11,201 nucleotides of DNA, from assembly GCA_050114795.1 (NCBI GenBank), contig JASFRS010000077.1, forward strand, positions 1 through 11,201, read 5' to 3'. This document shows, in pieces, positions 1 through 6,801 of this stretch; positions within the stretch are counted from its first letter, which is position 1, and each line of letters begins with the position of its first letter. Source of the DNA: JASFRS01 sp050114795. GTDB lineage: Bacteria; Pseudomonadota; Alphaproteobacteria; Sphingomonadales; CAKZYD01. Below the pieces are notes generated by a model, which saw only the letters and a list, made by a program, of their open reading frames with translations, was not told where the DNA came from and searched no databases. A program made the position numbers and the translations under genes.

Positions 1-2
1 CA

Positions 3-80
3 AAGGCTTGTTTTGAAAATCAAAGAAATGTGCGGCAAATAGCCTCGCCACTGATTGCGGTCCAGGTACTTAAAGGGTAA
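3..80 (+). CDS. Possible C-terminal tail of an upstream gene (partial)
   Basis: An open frame enters from the left window edge and stops at TAA 78-80, giving about 25 residues ending in IAVQVLKG. It ends 38 bp before trmFO, in the same direction, which would suit the last gene upstream of trmFO. The piece is too short to identify. Some alphaproteobacteria have a squalene/phytoene-synthase-like gene before trmFO, but nothing visible here confirms that. It could equally be chance, because a 25-codon open frame is not significant. Confidence 0.22.
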   Translation, partial: KACFENQRNVRQIASPLIAVQVLKG

Positions 81-118
81 AAGCGGCAGCGCTGAAACAA
101 GCTATAAAAGGAATAACA

Positions 119-1444
119 ATGAGCGACGCACTTAAACCAGTTCATGTCATTGGTGGCGGCCTCGCCGGTTCAGAAGCGGCGTGGCAGATTGCCAATCAAG
201 ATGTACCTGTCGTTCTCCATGAAATGCGCCCCGTTCGCATGACTGATGCCCATCAGGGCGAAGGCTTTGCCGAACTGGTGTGTTCCAATTCCTTCCGCTC
301 TGATGACGCAGAAAATAATGCAGTCGGCTTGCTGCATGAAGAAATGCGCCGCGCGAATTCAATCATAATGATGCAAGGTGACAAACATAAGGTTCCAGCG
401 GGTTCAGCGCTTGCCGTAGATCGAGACGGCTTTTCACAAGGCGTAGGTGAAGCGCTTGAAAACCATCCGTTGATCACGATTGAACGCGGCGAAGTCGATG
501 GTTTGCCCCCCGCTGATTGGGATAATGTCGTTATTGCGACTGGACCTTTAACCTCCCCTGCTCTTTCCAGCGCGATTAAGGAGTTGACCGGAGAAGATGA
601 GCTGGCCTTTTTCGATGCCATCGCACCCATTGTTTACAAGGAAAGCATCAATTTCGATGTGGCCTGGTTCCAATCCCGTTATGACAAGGGCGAAGGTGCG
701 GACTATATCAACTGCCCGCTCAGCAAAGACCAATATTACGCATTCATAGATGCGCTTATTACCGGTGAGAAAACCGAATTCCGAGATTGGGAAAAAGACA
801 CGCCCTATTTTGAGGGCTGCATGCCGATTGAAGTGATGGCTGAACGTGGCGTGGAAACTTTATCCTTCGGTCCTATGAAACCCGTGGGCCTAACTAATCC
901 GCATAGCGATGAACGCCCCTATGCCGTGGTGCAGCTTCGCCAGGACAATGCGCTTGGCACGCTTTACAACATGGTCGGTTTTCAAACTAAATTAAAATAT
1001 GGCGCACAGGCAGAGATTTTCCGCATGATTCCAGGGCTTGAAAACGCCGAATTCGCGCGCTTAGGCGGCCTGCACCGCAATACTTTCCTTAACAGCCCCC
1101 GCCTGCTGGACCCGTCTTTGCGCTTGAAACAAGACCCTCGGCTGCGCTTCGCAGGCCAAGTCACCGGCGTTGAAGGCTATGTTGAATCCGCTGCCATCGG
1201 TTTGCTCGCCGGACGGTTTGCAGCAACGCAGCAATTGGGGCAGGATCTTTCCTTTCCGCCAGAAACTACGGCTTTTGGCGCGCTTTTGAATCATATCACC
1301 GGTGGGGCGAATGCGGATACTTTCCAGCCAATGAATGTGAATTTCGGCTTATTCCCGCCTCTTGAAAAGCGAGTTCATAAAAAAGAGCGCAAACAGGCTA
1401 TGGCCCGTCGCGCTCTTGCGTCTGTTGATGGGTGGTTAGGCTAA
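119..1444 (+). CDS. trmFO: Methylenetetrahydrofolate–tRNA-(uracil-5-)-methyltransferase TrmFO
   Basis: TrmFO is a cytoplasmic flavoenzyme. It methylates U54 of the tRNA T-loop to ribothymidine, taking the carbon from 5,10-methylenetetrahydrofolate and the electrons from FADH2. The 441-aa product opens with the dinucleotide-binding loop GGGLAGSEAA (residues 12-21). The family block around ELVCSNSFRS holds Cys55, and Cys234 sits in FEGCMPIEVMA. By motif these match the two cysteines studied in Bacillus TrmFO (C53 and C226). The conserved FAGQVTGVEGYVESAA block spans about 345-360. Length is normal for the family. The ATG at 119 has a good Shine-Dalgarno (AAGGA, 108-112, 6-nt spacing). Upstream there is only a weak promoter candidate (TTGCGG 55-60, TAAAAG 78-83). 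The gene converges on queF with 3 bp between stop codons. Family assignment is secure. Start is likely. Confidence 0.97.
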   Translation: MSDALKPVHVIGGGLAGSEAAWQIANQDVPVVLHEMRPVRMTDAHQGEGFAELVCSNSFRSDDAENNAVGLLHEEMRRANSIIMMQGDKHKVPAGSALAVDRDGFSQGVGEALENHPLITIERGEVDGLPPADWDNVVIATGPLTSPALSSAIKELTGEDELAFFDAIAPIVYKESINFDVAWFQSRYDKGEGADYINCPLSKDQYYAFIDALITGEKTEFRDWEKDTPYFEGCMPIEVMAERGVETLSFGPMKPVGLTNPHSDERPYAVVQLRQDNALGTLYNMVGFQTKLKYGAQAEIFRMIPGLENAEFARLGGLHRNTFLNSPRLLDPSLRLKQDPRLRFAGQVTGVEGYVESAAIGLLAGRFAATQQLGQDLSFPPETTAFGALLNHITGGANADTFQPMNVNFGLFPPLEKRVHKKERKQAMARRALASVDGWLG

Positions 1445-1453
1445 ACCCTAACC
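1434..1453. terminator. Stem-loop spanning the convergent trmFO and queF stop codons
   Basis: GGTTAGG (1434-1440) and CCTAACC (1447-1453) form a perfect 7-bp inverted repeat with a 6-nt loop, extendable by a wobble and a G-C pair. It contains the last codons and stop of trmFO and the reverse-strand stop of queF. A symmetrical hairpin between convergent genes could serve both transcripts as a 3'-end or stability structure. Neither strand shows a T-run after the stem, so it is not a canonical intrinsic terminator. The repeat is directly seen. The function is inference. Confidence 0.4.
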
Positions 1454-1909
1454 GCGCCCGCGATAGTTTGGAACACCCTGCTCAGGTATCCACATGCCTT
1501 CAGGCACCATGCCATGTTGGTAAAACACATCAATGGGAATGCCACCACGTGGATACCAATATCCACCAATGCGGAGCCATTTGGGCTTCATCTCAACAAC
1601 CAGCCGTTCGCCAATACCTACGGTGCAATCTTCGTGAAATCCGGCATGATTGCGAAAGCTATGCATGAATAATTTCAAAGACTTGCTTTCAACAATCAGC
1701 TCATCCGGCACATAATCAATAACGATATGTGCGAAATCCGGCTGGCCGGTCACCGGACACAAGCTGGTGAATTCCGGGCAGGTAAAGCGGATCATATAGA
1801 GTACTGAACGCGGGTTCGGTACCATTTCAAGTTTCGCCTGTTCAGGGGACGTGGGCAGCTCCGACGCGCCCCCTAAAAGGGTGAGATTTTCGTGAATATC
1901 TTTGCTCAT
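1448..1909 (-). CDS. queF: NADPH-dependent 7-cyano-7-deazaguanine (preQ0) reductase QueF
   Basis: QueF reduces the nitrile of preQ0 to the aminomethyl group of preQ1 using two NADPH, in the cytoplasmic pathway to queuosine in tRNA wobble positions. With the ATG at 1909 the product has 153 aa, which fits the short (unimodular, Bacillus-like) class. Cys51 in TSLCPVTGQPDF is the thioimide nucleophile position and Asp58 the proton donor. The NADPH/QueF signature ESKSLKLF is at residues 74-81, and His92-Glu93 in FHED match the substrate-binding pair. A TTG 12 codons upstream (1945) would lengthen the protein, but that segment lies over the predicted promoter and adds no family sequence. No Shine-Dalgarno precedes 1909; the message may be leaderless. 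The gene is divergent from arfB and convergent with trmFO. No other queuosine gene is in view. Confidence 0.96.
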   Translation of the reverse strand: MSKDIHENLTLLGGASELPTSPEQAKLEMVPNPRSVLYMIRFTCPEFTSLCPVTGQPDFAHIVIDYVPDELIVESKSLKLFMHSFRNHAGFHEDCTVGIGERLVVEMKPKWLRIGGYWYPRGGIPIDVFYQHGMVPEGMWIPEQGVPNYRGRG

Positions 1910-1916
1910 AACGCTG

Positions 1917-1945
1917 TTTATGAGCGCATGATTTGCCAAGGTCAA
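1917..1945 (-). promoter_or_regulatory. Predicted queF promoter
   Basis: Read on the minus strand, TTGACC (1945-1940) is followed after exactly 17 bp by CATAAA (1922-1917), matching 5/6 and 4/6 of the sigma-70 consensus. Seven bases separate the -10 box from the queF ATG at 1909, so the expected transcription start falls at or one base before the start codon. Confidence 0.5.
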
Positions 1946-1954
1946 GCATCAGAC

Positions 1955-1983
1955 TTGGAGAAGCGCGTTTAGGACGATACATT
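1955..1983 (+). promoter_or_regulatory. Weak predicted arfB promoter
   Basis: TTGGAG (1955-1960), 17 bp, then TACATT (1978-1983) gives about 3/6 and 4/6 matches to the sigma-70 boxes. The expected start point is close to 1990, the arfB ATG. The match is modest and is given mainly because it is the best candidate in the short divergent gap. Confidence 0.28.
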
Positions 1984-1989
1984 ACCCCT

Positions 1990-2406
1990 ATGAGGGTAAC
2001 AAACAGCATCATCATTGACGAAGATGAACTTGAAGAAGAGTTCATCCGCGCAGGCGGTCCCGGCGGACAGAATGTGAACAAGGTCGCGACCGCAGTTCAA
2101 CTTCGCTTTGACGCCACAAATTCACCCGCCATTTCAGAGACTTTGTTCCCGAAACTGCGGAAAGTAGCGGGTAAACGTATGTCACTCGCCGGCGTTATCG
2201 TCATCACAGCAAATCGCTTTCGCACGCAGGAGCGTAACCGGGAAGATGCCCGCTTACGTTTGTGTGCCTTAATTCAAGAAGCAGCAACGCCGGTGAAAAA
2301 GCGACGCCCCACCCGACCAACGCGTGGCTCAAAGGAAAGACGGCTGCAATCCAAAAAGAAACATGCACAGACAAAGGCAGCGAGACGCACGCCCTCATCC
2401 TATTGA
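1990..2406 (+). CDS. arfB: Alternative ribosome-rescue factor / peptidyl-tRNA hydrolase ArfB
   Basis: ArfB (YaeJ) is a codon-independent class-I-like release factor. It enters ribosomes stalled on mRNAs lacking a stop codon, inserting its basic tail into the empty mRNA channel and hydrolysing the peptidyl-tRNA. From the ATG at 1990 the protein has 138 aa, close to E. coli ArfB (140). The catalytic GGQ is residues 25-27 in AGGPGGQNVNKVATAV. The RF-1 domain runs to about residue 105, and the C-terminal tail is strongly Lys/Arg-rich, including RRPTRPTRGSKERR as in known ArfB. The open frame extends upstream to a TTG at 1933, but family alignment favours 1990. No Shine-Dalgarno lies at normal distance (AGGA ends 16 nt away), so translation may start on a leaderless or unstructured message. 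ArfB rather than PrfA/PrfB is clear from length and tail. Confidence 0.94.
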   Translation: MRVTNSIIIDEDELEEEFIRAGGPGGQNVNKVATAVQLRFDATNSPAISETLFPKLRKVAGKRMSLAGVIVITANRFRTQERNREDARLRLCALIQEAATPVKKRRPTRPTRGSKERRLQSKKKHAQTKAARRTPSSY

Positions 2407-2422
2407 TTTTATTATCTCCCGA

Positions 2423-2450
2423 TTGACAGTATGTAGCCTGCGTTCATAAT
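2423..2450 (+). promoter_or_regulatory. Strong predicted sigma-70 promoter of the transport operon
   Basis: A perfect -35 box TTGACA (2423-2428) is followed after 16 bp by CATAAT (2445-2450; 5/6). Transcription would start near 2457, about 30 nt before the permease ATG at 2488. It lies in the 81-bp gap after arfB and is the best promoter match in the window. Downstream genes are so closely spaced up to 8390 that it could drive all five. Confidence 0.6.
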
Positions 2451-2487
2451 CAACAGTTCGAACATTTGAGGGCGGCATTACGGGCTT

Positions 2488-4326
2488 ATGGAATTTATCT
2501 TAGAAAATCTGCATATGTGGCTGACTTTCCTTATTATTTTGGGAGCCATCACATCCTATGCATTGGACAAGGTATCGCTGGAAATCACTTCCATCGTAAC
2601 AATTGTTGCGCTGCTGCTCCTCTTTGAAGCCATTCCAATGGACCAAGCACAAGCGGTCCAACGCCTCGATATGAAGGATATTCTCGCTGGTTTCGCTGAC
2701 CCAGCCTTGGTCGCCATTGTGGCCCTACTCATCGTAGGGCAGGCGCTTGTACAAACTGGCGCATTGGAACCTGTGGCGGAGAAACTCATGCTATGGGGGG
2801 CAAAAAGCCCCGTGTTGGTGATGATGGCGTCCATGATTGGCGTGGTCATTCTCTCGGCCGTTTTGAATAATACACCCGTCGTGGTGATCTTTATTCCCAT
2901 CATGACGGCGCTGGCGCATCGTCTCGGGCAGAATGCATCGGCCATTTTAATCCCGCTAAGCTTCGTAGCCATCTTAGGTGGCAATATGACCCTGATTGGG
3001 TCTTCAACGAATCTGCTGGTTTCCGGCGCATTAGAACATGCGACTGGCGAGGGTCTGGGGTTCTTTGATTTCACGATACCCGGTGCCATTATTGCCGCTT
3101 CCGGATTTTTCTATGTGATACTGATAATCCCCAGGCTTGTTGGCAGTCGCACTGGTGAAGCAGCGGAACCCGGTGGACAAAAAGGTCACCAGTTTCTCGT
3201 CCAGATCGACGTCACAAAGGGCAGTATTTTAGAAGGTGAAACGGCAAAAGCAGGGTTGTTCCCCGGTGTACGCAACATCACCATCCGCACAATTATACGC
3301 AATAACCAGGAATTCATGCGGCCCTTTGATGATATAACCTTGCAGACAGGCGATCGCCTGTTGTGCCTGGCAACGCGCGCTGCATTGATTGATCTTTACA
3401 GCTCGTCCCCGGCTCTGCTGCCCTCTACAGTTGCTTTGGAAAATGGGGCGGACAGCGGTGATGAAGCGCAAATGCCTGTCGTGGCTGAAGTCATTGTGGC
3501 ACCGGCCTCTCGCATGGAAGGCCGGACTTTACCGCAAACCGGTTTTCACGAACAAAGTCACTGCGCCGTGCTTGGCATTCAAAGAAAATCCCGCATGATT
3601 CGTCAGCGAGTGGACGAAATTCGTCTGGAAGCAGGTGATGCCTTGCTTGTCATTGGAACACGGCGCAATATTCGCGGGCTGCGGGACAGTTTAGATGTGT
3701 TACTCCTGGAATGGTCCACACGTGACTTTGACATTTCCAACAAATCAAGACAGTCACTATTAGCCTTTGCCATTGTTGTCACCACCGCGGCCAGCGGTTT
3801 GTTGCCTATCACGGTGGCAGCACTTGGTGGTGCGGCACTTATGATCCTTATGGGCTGCATAAATATCCGCCAGGCGTCCCGGGCCATTGATCGCCGCGTG
3901 GTGTTAATGGTTGCAGCAGCCCTGGCAATGGGCACAGCGCTGGAAGGGACCGGCGGGGCGCAATTTTTAGCCAGCAGTATTTTATCGCAGGTCGAAGGTG
4001 CCAGCCCGACAATCATATTATCGGTTTTCTTCCTGCTTGTTGCCGCTTTAACAAATGTATTATCCAATAATGCAACAGCAGTTTTGTTTACGCCAATTGC
4101 CGTTTCCGTTGCGGATAGCCTGGCTGTGGACGCTCTACCTTTTGTCATCGCTGTGCTGTTCGCAGCCAATTGCTCCTTCGCCACACCAATGGGCTATCAA
4201 ACAAATCTATTGGTTATGGCGCCCGGGCATTATAAGTTCAGTGATTATATGAAATCCGGCCTGCCGTTAATCATAATCATCTGGCTGGTTTTTACTTTGG
4301 TTGTCCCATGGTATTATGGTCTTTAG
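2488..4326 (+). CDS. SLC13/DASS-type anion permease with two TrkA-C domains
   Basis: This is an inner-membrane secondary transporter of the SLC13 (DASS/ArsB-NhaD) fold, 612 aa. Residues 10-218 and 424-611 are hydrophobic blocks with the paired re-entrant-loop motifs of the family: LNNTPVV (126-132), GSSTNLL (171-177), LSNNATAVL (525-533) and QTNLLV (571-576), with repeated Asn-Thr/Thr-Asn signatures. Between them about 205 hydrophilic residues hold two TrkA-C (RCK_C) like modules, roughly 230-305 and 330-408, each ending in a GDRLLCL or GDALLVI beta strand. In other proteins such modules bind small ligands and gate transport. Substrate cannot be read from sequence; relatives move sulfate, dicarboxylates or other anions. 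The ATG at 2488 has a distant GAGGG (2468-2472); Met10 (2515) is an alternative start. It is the first gene of the operon and ends 21 bp before bpt. Confidence 0.9.
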   Translation: MEFILENLHMWLTFLIILGAITSYALDKVSLEITSIVTIVALLLLFEAIPMDQAQAVQRLDMKDILAGFADPALVAIVALLIVGQALVQTGALEPVAEKLMLWGAKSPVLVMMASMIGVVILSAVLNNTPVVVIFIPIMTALAHRLGQNASAILIPLSFVAILGGNMTLIGSSTNLLVSGALEHATGEGLGFFDFTIPGAIIAASGFFYVILIIPRLVGSRTGEAAEPGGQKGHQFLVQIDVTKGSILEGETAKAGLFPGVRNITIRTIIRNNQEFMRPFDDITLQTGDRLLCLATRAALIDLYSSSPALLPSTVALENGADSGDEAQMPVVAEVIVAPASRMEGRTLPQTGFHEQSHCAVLGIQRKSRMIRQRVDEIRLEAGDALLVIGTRRNIRGLRDSLDVLLLEWSTRDFDISNKSRQSLLAFAIVVTTAASGLLPITVAALGGAALMILMGCINIRQASRAIDRRVVLMVAAALAMGTALEGTGGAQFLASSILSQVEGASPTIILSVFFLLVAALTNVLSNNATAVLFTPIAVSVADSLAVDALPFVIAVLFAANCSFATPMGYQTNLLVMAPGHYKFSDYMKSGLPLIIIIWLVFTLVVPWYYGL

Positions 4327-4347
4327 AAAAACAATTCGGGAAATGAA

Positions 4348-5124
4348 GTGACGGACCAAAGCCTACAATTTCCAAGGTTTTTTGTAACAGCCCCCGCGCA
4401 ATGCCCCTATTTGCCGGATCGGTTGGAGAGGAAAGTCTTCACCGAATTAAGAGGAGACGAGGCGACCGCCTTGAATGAAGCGCTGAGCCGGGTCGGCTTT
4501 CGTCGCTCCCAAAGCGTTGCTTACAGGCCAGCTTGCGAGGGCTGTTCCGCCTGTATTTCAGTTCGCATCATCGCCCAGGAATACAAGCCGCCAAAATCCA
4601 TGCGCCGTATTTCCAGCCGGAATGACGATGTGCAAGCGAATGTACTTGAACCCAAAGTCACTCAGGAACAATTCGAGCTTTTAAAAAAATATCTTGAGAC
4701 CCGTCACGCAGATGGTGGCATGGCCGATATGTCCTTCCTGGAATATGCGGAAATGGTGCAGCATAGCCCAGTGAATACAGCCGTGATTGAATACCGGCTG
4801 CCACCAACTGAAGATGAGGCCCTCGGTCGCTTGGTTGCGGCTTGCCTAACTGATATCATGGGTGATGGCCTCTCCATGGTTTACAGCTTTTACGATCCAG
4901 ATTATGCGCCGCGTTCTTTAGGAACTTATATCATCCTGCATCATATTGAAGAGGCACGGCGGCGTGGGCTTCACTATGTCTATCTTGGTTATTGGATCAA
5001 AGGCTCTGAAAAAATGAATTATAAGACGCGCTTTCAACCCTTAGAGCGCCTGAGCGCCAATGGCTGGGTGCCACTTAGTCGCGAAGATATTGGTGAAGAT
5101 CCCCAAGGGGACCTGTTTCTATGA
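4348..5124 (+). CDS. bpt: Bacterial aminoacyl-tRNA–protein transferase (Ate/Bpt family)
   Basis: The 258-aa cytoplasmic enzyme adds an amino acid from aminoacyl-tRNA to the N-terminus of proteins, marking them for ClpS/ClpAP degradation (N-degron pathway). Characterised bacterial Bpt enzymes put Leu on N-terminal Asp/Glu; eukaryotic ATE1 uses Arg. The sequence cannot settle the amino acid used. The N-terminal ATE domain shows CPYLPDR with Cys19 and the CxxCxxC cluster Cys63, Cys66, Cys69 in YRPACEGCSACISVRI. The C-terminal GNAT-like half includes SMVYSFYDPDY, SLGTYIILHHIEEAR and YVYLGYWIKGSEKMNYK, all typical. The start is GTG at 4348, since the ATG at 4343 is out of frame and hits a stop. 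Its TGA overlaps the dctP ATG (ATGA), implying translational coupling with a TRAP transporter, an unexpected partner. Confidence 0.95.
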   Translation: MTDQSLQFPRFFVTAPAQCPYLPDRLERKVFTELRGDEATALNEALSRVGFRRSQSVAYRPACEGCSACISVRIIAQEYKPPKSMRRISSRNDDVQANVLEPKVTQEQFELLKKYLETRHADGGMADMSFLEYAEMVQHSPVNTAVIEYRLPPTEDEALGRLVAACLTDIMGDGLSMVYSFYDPDYAPRSLGTYIILHHIEEARRRGLHYVYLGYWIKGSEKMNYKTRFQPLERLSANGWVPLSREDIGEDPQGDLFL

Positions 5125-6263
5125 ACAAAAAAAATAAGACCCCACCAACAAGGCGGGCATTTATTGTTTCTGCTGGAATGACGGCTGCCGCAGCAGCAGG
5201 TGCAGCGCTTGCCGGTGGTGAACAACCAAAAATCACAGGTGCTCCAGGCATATTGCGGAAGCGCCTCTCTTTGAAGATGGTCACGACATGGCCTAAGAAC
5301 TTTCCGGGCCTTGGCACGGGTGCCGAACGTATTGCAAAACGCATCGTTGAAATGACTGATGGTGCCATCGACATCCGTGTTTATGCAGGCGGCGAATTGG
5401 TTCCAGCCCTTGGGGTTTTCGATGCTGTCGCACAGGGTAAAGCGGATATTTATCATGGCGCGGAATATTATTGGCAAGGCAAAAGCCCGGCTTATAATTT
5501 TTTCACTGCCGTCCCATTCGGCCTTACAGCCAGCGAAATGAATGCCTGGATCTATCATGGCGGTGGGCAGGAACTTTGGGACGAACTCTCCCGCCCTTTC
5601 AACATCAAGCCCTTTGCAGGTGGTAACACAGGTGTCCAAATGGGTGGATGGTTTAAGAAAGAAATCCGATCGCTGGAGGATTTAAAAGGCCTACGCATTC
5701 GCACGCCCGGCCTTGGCGGTGAAGTGCTTGCACGGTTGGGCGCAACCCCTGTCACCAAGGCGGGGGGTGAACTATTCCTTGCACTCAGCCAGGGGAATAT
5801 TGACGGTACCGAATGGGTCGGACCGTGGAATGATATGGCCTTCGGCTTTCATACCGTGGCACCCTATTATTATGGTCCCGGCTTTCATGAACCGGGGTCC
5901 ACGCTTTCATTTGGCATGAATTTGGAAGTCTGGGAAAATCTTCCTAAAGCTTATCAGGCTATTGTTCGCGCTGCTTGTTCAGCAGAAAATGATTATATGC
6001 TTGCGGAATATAACGCAAAAAATGCTCAAGCTTTGGACCGGCTTAAACGGGAACATGGCATTCTCATGCGTCCCTTCCCTGATGATGTCATGGAAGCAGC
6101 AGCACAGGCAGCGGAAGAAGTCTTAAGCGATCACGCCGCAGCCGACCCATTTGCTGAACGCGTATATAAAAGCTTCCTCGAAGCAAGAACAGTTTATGGA
6201 AGTTGGGCGAAAGTCTCTGAAATAGCCTATTTCAATGCCCGTGAGCGTAGCGCGCATGGCTGA
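5121..6263 (+). CDS. dctP: TRAP transporter solute-binding protein, TakP/FcbT1-like, Tat-exported
   Basis: This 380-aa periplasmic receptor captures an organic acid for the DctQM permease encoded next. The N-terminus has a twin-arginine signal: TRRAFIVSAG (residues 10-19), then an Ala-rich core, with cleavage expected around 31-35. The mature part is a DctP fold: LKMVTTWPKNFPGLGTGAER (51-70); LKGLRIRTPG (188-197), whose Arg194 sits where the family's carboxylate-binding arginine lies; and GTEWVGPWNDMAFGFH (229-244) followed by VAPYYYGPGFHEPG. The EWVGP/PYYY/EPG pattern resembles R. sphaeroides TakP and the Thermus lactate-binding protein, in which the substrate is held with a bound metal ion and the Glu-Trp pair takes part. 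A 2-oxoacid or hydroxyacid ligand is therefore likely but inferred. The ATG overlaps the bpt stop. AAGGGGA (5105-5111) is a strong Shine-Dalgarno. Confidence 0.93.
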   Translation: MNKKNKTPPTRRAFIVSAGMTAAAAAGAALAGGEQPKITGAPGILRKRLSLKMVTTWPKNFPGLGTGAERIAKRIVEMTDGAIDIRVYAGGELVPALGVFDAVAQGKADIYHGAEYYWQGKSPAYNFFTAVPFGLTASEMNAWIYHGGGQELWDELSRPFNIKPFAGGNTGVQMGGWFKKEIRSLEDLKGLRIRTPGLGGEVLARLGATPVTKAGGELFLALSQGNIDGTEWVGPWNDMAFGFHTVAPYYYGPGFHEPGSTLSFGMNLEVWENLPKAYQAIVRAACSAENDYMLAEYNAKNAQALDRLKREHGILMRPFPDDVMEAAAQAAEEVLSDHAAADPFAERVYKSFLEARTVYGSWAKVSEIAYFNARERSAHG

Positions 6264-6801
6264 GCATAGAGTTGTTCAGGCCATTGAAGGGTTTAACCAC
6301 CTGCTTGGCCGGGTCGCTGGCTGGGCGGCTTTAGCACTTATCCTCCTGCAATTTCTGGCCGTAGTCCTTGTCTATATCTTCCGCGCCGATCAAATTGGAT
6401 TAACGGGTTTCAGCTTGAGTGTTGTCCAAGTTCAGGAGTTGCTGCTTTATATCAACGCCTTCATTTTTTTAGGTGGCGCTGGTGCGGCTTTAGCGGACGA
6501 CGCCCATGTGCGGGTCGATATTTTTTATGGGCGTGCCAAGCAACCTGAGCGTGATGAAAGCGATATTATTGGAACATTGGTCTTTCTCATCCCTTTTTGC
6601 GCTCTCGTCTGGTGGGCCTGCCTACCCTTTGTATGGCGAAGTTGGGAAATATTCGAAGGGTCGATTGATTCATCCGGTCTACCCTTTATCTATGTATTAA
6701 AAGGCTTTCTTCTACTGTTTGCACTGACTTTATCATTGCAGTCTATCGCCCTTATCATTCGTGCCATTACGCGTAACGCCCAGGCGGAGCAGAGTTCATG
6801 A
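6256..6801 (+). CDS. dctQ: TRAP transporter small permease DctQ
   Basis: DctQ is the four-helix inner-membrane subunit that pairs with DctM and forms part of the docking surface for the binding protein. The 181-aa product shows hydrophobic segments at about 19-43, 58-81, 105-127 and 143-168. Between the second and third is AALADDAHVRVDIFYGR, the DctQ signature (compare the DxHVRVDI motif of TakQ/FcbT2 proteins). Start is uncertain. ATG 6256 gives an 8-bp overlap with dctP (ATGGCTGA) and begins MAEHRVVQAIEGFN; ATG 6235 would add seven residues and a 29-bp overlap. Neither has a convincing Shine-Dalgarno, so reinitiation after dctP is likely. The stop overlaps the dctM start by 4 bp. Confidence 0.9.
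   Translation: MAEHRVVQAIEGFNHLLGRVAGWAALALILLQFLAVVLVYIFRADQIGLTGFSLSVVQVQELLLYINAFIFLGGAGAALADDAHVRVDIFYGRAKQPERDESDIIGTLVFLIPFCALVWWACLPFVWRSWEIFEGSIDSSGLPFIYVLKGFLLLFALTLSLQSIALIIRAITRNAQAEQSS

Noticed and set aside
1432..1668. 78-codon open frame on the plus strand after trmFO
   Set aside because: Antisense to queF, whose catalytic motifs are intact; no ribosome binding site.
1910..1945. N-terminal extension of queF from a TTG codon
   Set aside because: No ribosome binding site, overlaps the predicted promoter, and the extra residues do not fit short-form QueF proteins.
2556..3089. 177-codon open frame on the minus strand
   Set aside because: It lies wholly inside the SLC13 permease gene, has no recognisable family features, and its low-complexity Ser/Thr/Ala composition is typical of an antisense reading of a membrane protein gene.
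3603..4184. 193-codon open frame on the minus strand
   Set aside because: Also antisense to the SLC13 gene, with Ala/Ser/Thr-rich composition and no domain; the sense strand has clear family motifs.
5102..5110. CCCCAAGGGG palindrome near the end of bpt as a terminator
   Set aside because: The loop would be only 2 nt and there is no T-run; the GGGG half is better explained as the dctP Shine-Dalgarno.
5034..5639. 201-codon open frame on the minus strand
   Set aside because: Covers the end of bpt and the start of dctP in antisense; both sense genes are unambiguous and this product resembles nothing.
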